Assembly (NCBI RefSeq): GCF_016082275.1
Contig: NZ_MOWM01000006.1
Location: 1 to 64,000, forward strand
Direction of reading: 5' to 3'
Length of the DNA stretch: 64,000 bases
From: Variovorax sp. E3
Lineage (GTDB): Bacteria; Pseudomonadota; Gammaproteobacteria; Burkholderiales; Burkholderiaceae_C
In this document: in pieces, positions 63,038 to 64,000 of the stretch
Numbering within the stretch: the first letter of the stretch is position 1
Layout: every line of letters starts with the position of its first letter
Made by a program: the position numbers and the translations under genes
Notes under the pieces: generated by a model
The model's database searches: none
Told to the model about the DNA's origin: nothing
The model's input: the letters and a program-made list of their open reading frames with translations, nothing else

Positions 63038-64000
63038 TCAGCGCTTCGCGAGCACCTTGTCCTCGAACGCGCGGATCAGCCCGCGCGTCACCAGCCAGTT
63101 GGCCGGCAAGGAGCGCGTGCGCATCTGCGCGGCGGGCACCAGGTAAGGCGCTGTCGCGGCGCTTGCGACTGCCGCGGGGTCGACGTCGTTGCGCGGCGAA
63201 CGCGAGGCGTGGTGCTCCAGCTTCCAGGTCTGGAACTCGCGGTCGAAGGCCATGTCGATGAACAGCAGTGCCGCAGCCGGATTCCTGGCGTTGGCCGGCA
63301 CGATCAGGCCGTCGCCGCTGGCGGCCATGCCGCCCTCCAGCAGCATGAGCCTGAAGCTCTGCGGCAGCTGGCTGTCGCGCACGAACGCCAGGGACAGGTC
63401 TTCCCACGTGGTACCGATCCATGCCTGCCGGTTGTTGAGCAGGTTCAGCGTGTCGGCGTTGCCGTTGGTGAGTTCCGCCACCTTGAGCAGTTGCGCGAGG
63501 TAGGCCCACAGCGGGTCCAGGCAGCTTGCGGTCGCGGCCCATTGCACGGCCTCGTCCTCGGTCATCCGCGCGCTCGCGAGCGTCTTGCGGCATGCCGCGT
63601 CGCTGGCGAAGTGCAGCGCGGCCGCGTACAGAAATCCGCTGCCGGAGCCGCCCTTGGCGGGCGAGGTGATGGCGAATTTCCTGGGGTTCTTCTGCGCCCA
63701 CGCCAGCAACGACTCGAAGTTCGCGGGCACCTGGGCGGTGGGCAGCAGCGCGCTGTCGTAACCCAGCGCGGTCTGGTTCAGATGCACCAACGGCCAGGTG
63801 CCGCCGGTGTCCACGCCGAAGATCGTGCGCTTGTACTCGGTGGGGACAGCGGAGAGATTGGGCATGACATGGGCCAGGTCCAGCTGCGCGATCACGCCGG
63901 CGGCGCGCAGCACCTCGAAGCTGTCGGTGCTGCCGGCAAAGTACACGTCCACTGGCGAGGGCGCACCCGCCTTGTGGACGGCCATCAGCTGCTGGTTGGC
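63038..64000 (-). CDS. ABC transporter extracellular solute-binding protein, N-terminus outside window
   Basis: At least 320 codons, open to the right edge; stop TGA 63038-63040. SBP_bac_6/PotD-type pattern: PVDVYFAGSTDSFEVLRAAGVIAQLD, VPTEYKRTIFGVDTGGTWPLV, FESLLAWAQKNPRKFAITSPAKGGSGSGF, GTTWEDLSLAF and AASGDGLIVPANARNP. The signal peptide is beyond the window. First seen gene of the importer operon (42 bases before the ATPase). With the GDPD and phosphatase downstream, a phosphate ester is the likely ligand. Confidence 0.85.
   Translation of the reverse strand, partial: ANQQLMAVHKAGAPSPVDVYFAGSTDSFEVLRAAGVIAQLDLAHVMPNLSAVPTEYKRTIFGVDTGGTWPLVHLNQTALGYDSALLPTAQVPANFESLLAWAQKNPRKFAITSPAKGGSGSGFLYAAALHFASDAACRKTLASARMTEDEAVQWAATASCLDPLWAYLAQLLKVAELTNGNADTLNLLNNRQAWIGTTWEDLSLAFVRDSQLPQSFRLMLLEGGMAASGDGLIVPANARNPAAALLFIDMAFDREFQTWKLEHHASRSPRNDVDPAAVASAATAPYLVPAAQMRTRSLPANWLVTRGLIRAFEDKVLAKR

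Noticed and set aside
1-64000. CRISPR arrays, tRNA or rRNA genes, prophage, integrase or attachment sites
   Set aside because: No regular spaced repeats, cloverleaf or CCA-ended tRNA-like segment, rRNA signature, or phage/integrase protein was seen on either strand.

Overview
The window is high-GC DNA from a betaproteobacterium, most likely a member of the Burkholderiales (Comamonadaceae or Alcaligenaceae, for example near Variovorax). The grounds are four Bug-type tripartite tricarboxylate receptor proteins, six LysR regulators mostly beside metabolic operons, an OmpC-type porin ending in Phe, and meta-cleavage enzymes of the kind these bacteria carry. It reads as an accessory catabolic region. 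No rRNA, tRNA, CRISPR array or phage was seen.

Layout. 1-3300: end of an ABC-2 permease, small secreted or hypothetical proteins, a TetR repressor. 3360-7170: a TetR-controlled set (MFS exporter, SDR, esterase, broken hydrolase). 7240-13430: a sugar-type ABC importer with a LVIVD-repeat protein, divergent from an AraC regulator. 13490-17480: a DapA-family lyase and a large FAD/Fe-S dehydrogenase. 17600-29340: LysR/Bug modules with a CHMI-like isomerase, two near-twin polysaccharide deacetylases, an SDR, VOC and SnoaL proteins, and a broken MetX-like acyltransferase. 29750-37000: a sugar-acid (hexarate-like) route (UxaA/GarD dehydratase, aldehyde dehydrogenase, HpaI-type aldolase) with LysR, an intact MetX-like protein and another Bug. 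38300-57300: an aromatic-catabolism supercluster. 57300-57900: an IS21 relic. 58390-64000: an ABC importer with a glycerophosphodiesterase and an inositol-monophosphatase-like enzyme.

The supercluster is the main biology. One minus-strand operon (45567 to 39562) encodes 2-oxopent-4-enoate hydratase, small and large subunits of a class III extradiol dioxygenase (CarBa/CarBb-like), a C-C hydrolase, a Rieske oxygenase strongly resembling carbazole 1,9a-dioxygenase CarAa, acylating acetaldehyde dehydrogenase and 4-hydroxy-2-oxovalerate aldolase. That is a full path from an arene to pyruvate and acetyl-CoA, except that the oxygenase's electron carriers lie 5-15 kb away: two Rieske ferredoxins and one FAD reductase. 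A second oxygenase, a second LigB-like dioxygenase, a second hydrolase, a porin, an MFS permease and an aspartate-dehydrogenase-like enzyme complete the region. A GntR regulator sits divergent to the operon. The identical 10-mer TGTATGCAGT occurs in the same orientation upstream of three minus-strand units (the operon, a ferredoxin, and the MFS/porin unit), suggesting one regulon.

Two cautions. At least twelve genes are interrupted by frameshifts, and every one I could resolve (14, plus one in the IS21 relic) is explained by one missing base, often in a homopolymer; this looks more like sequencing error than decay. True relics are also present: a hydrolase/amino-acid-binding-protein chimera, a binding-protein plus helicase scrap, a YdcJ/HglS fragment, and IS3 and IS21 remnants.
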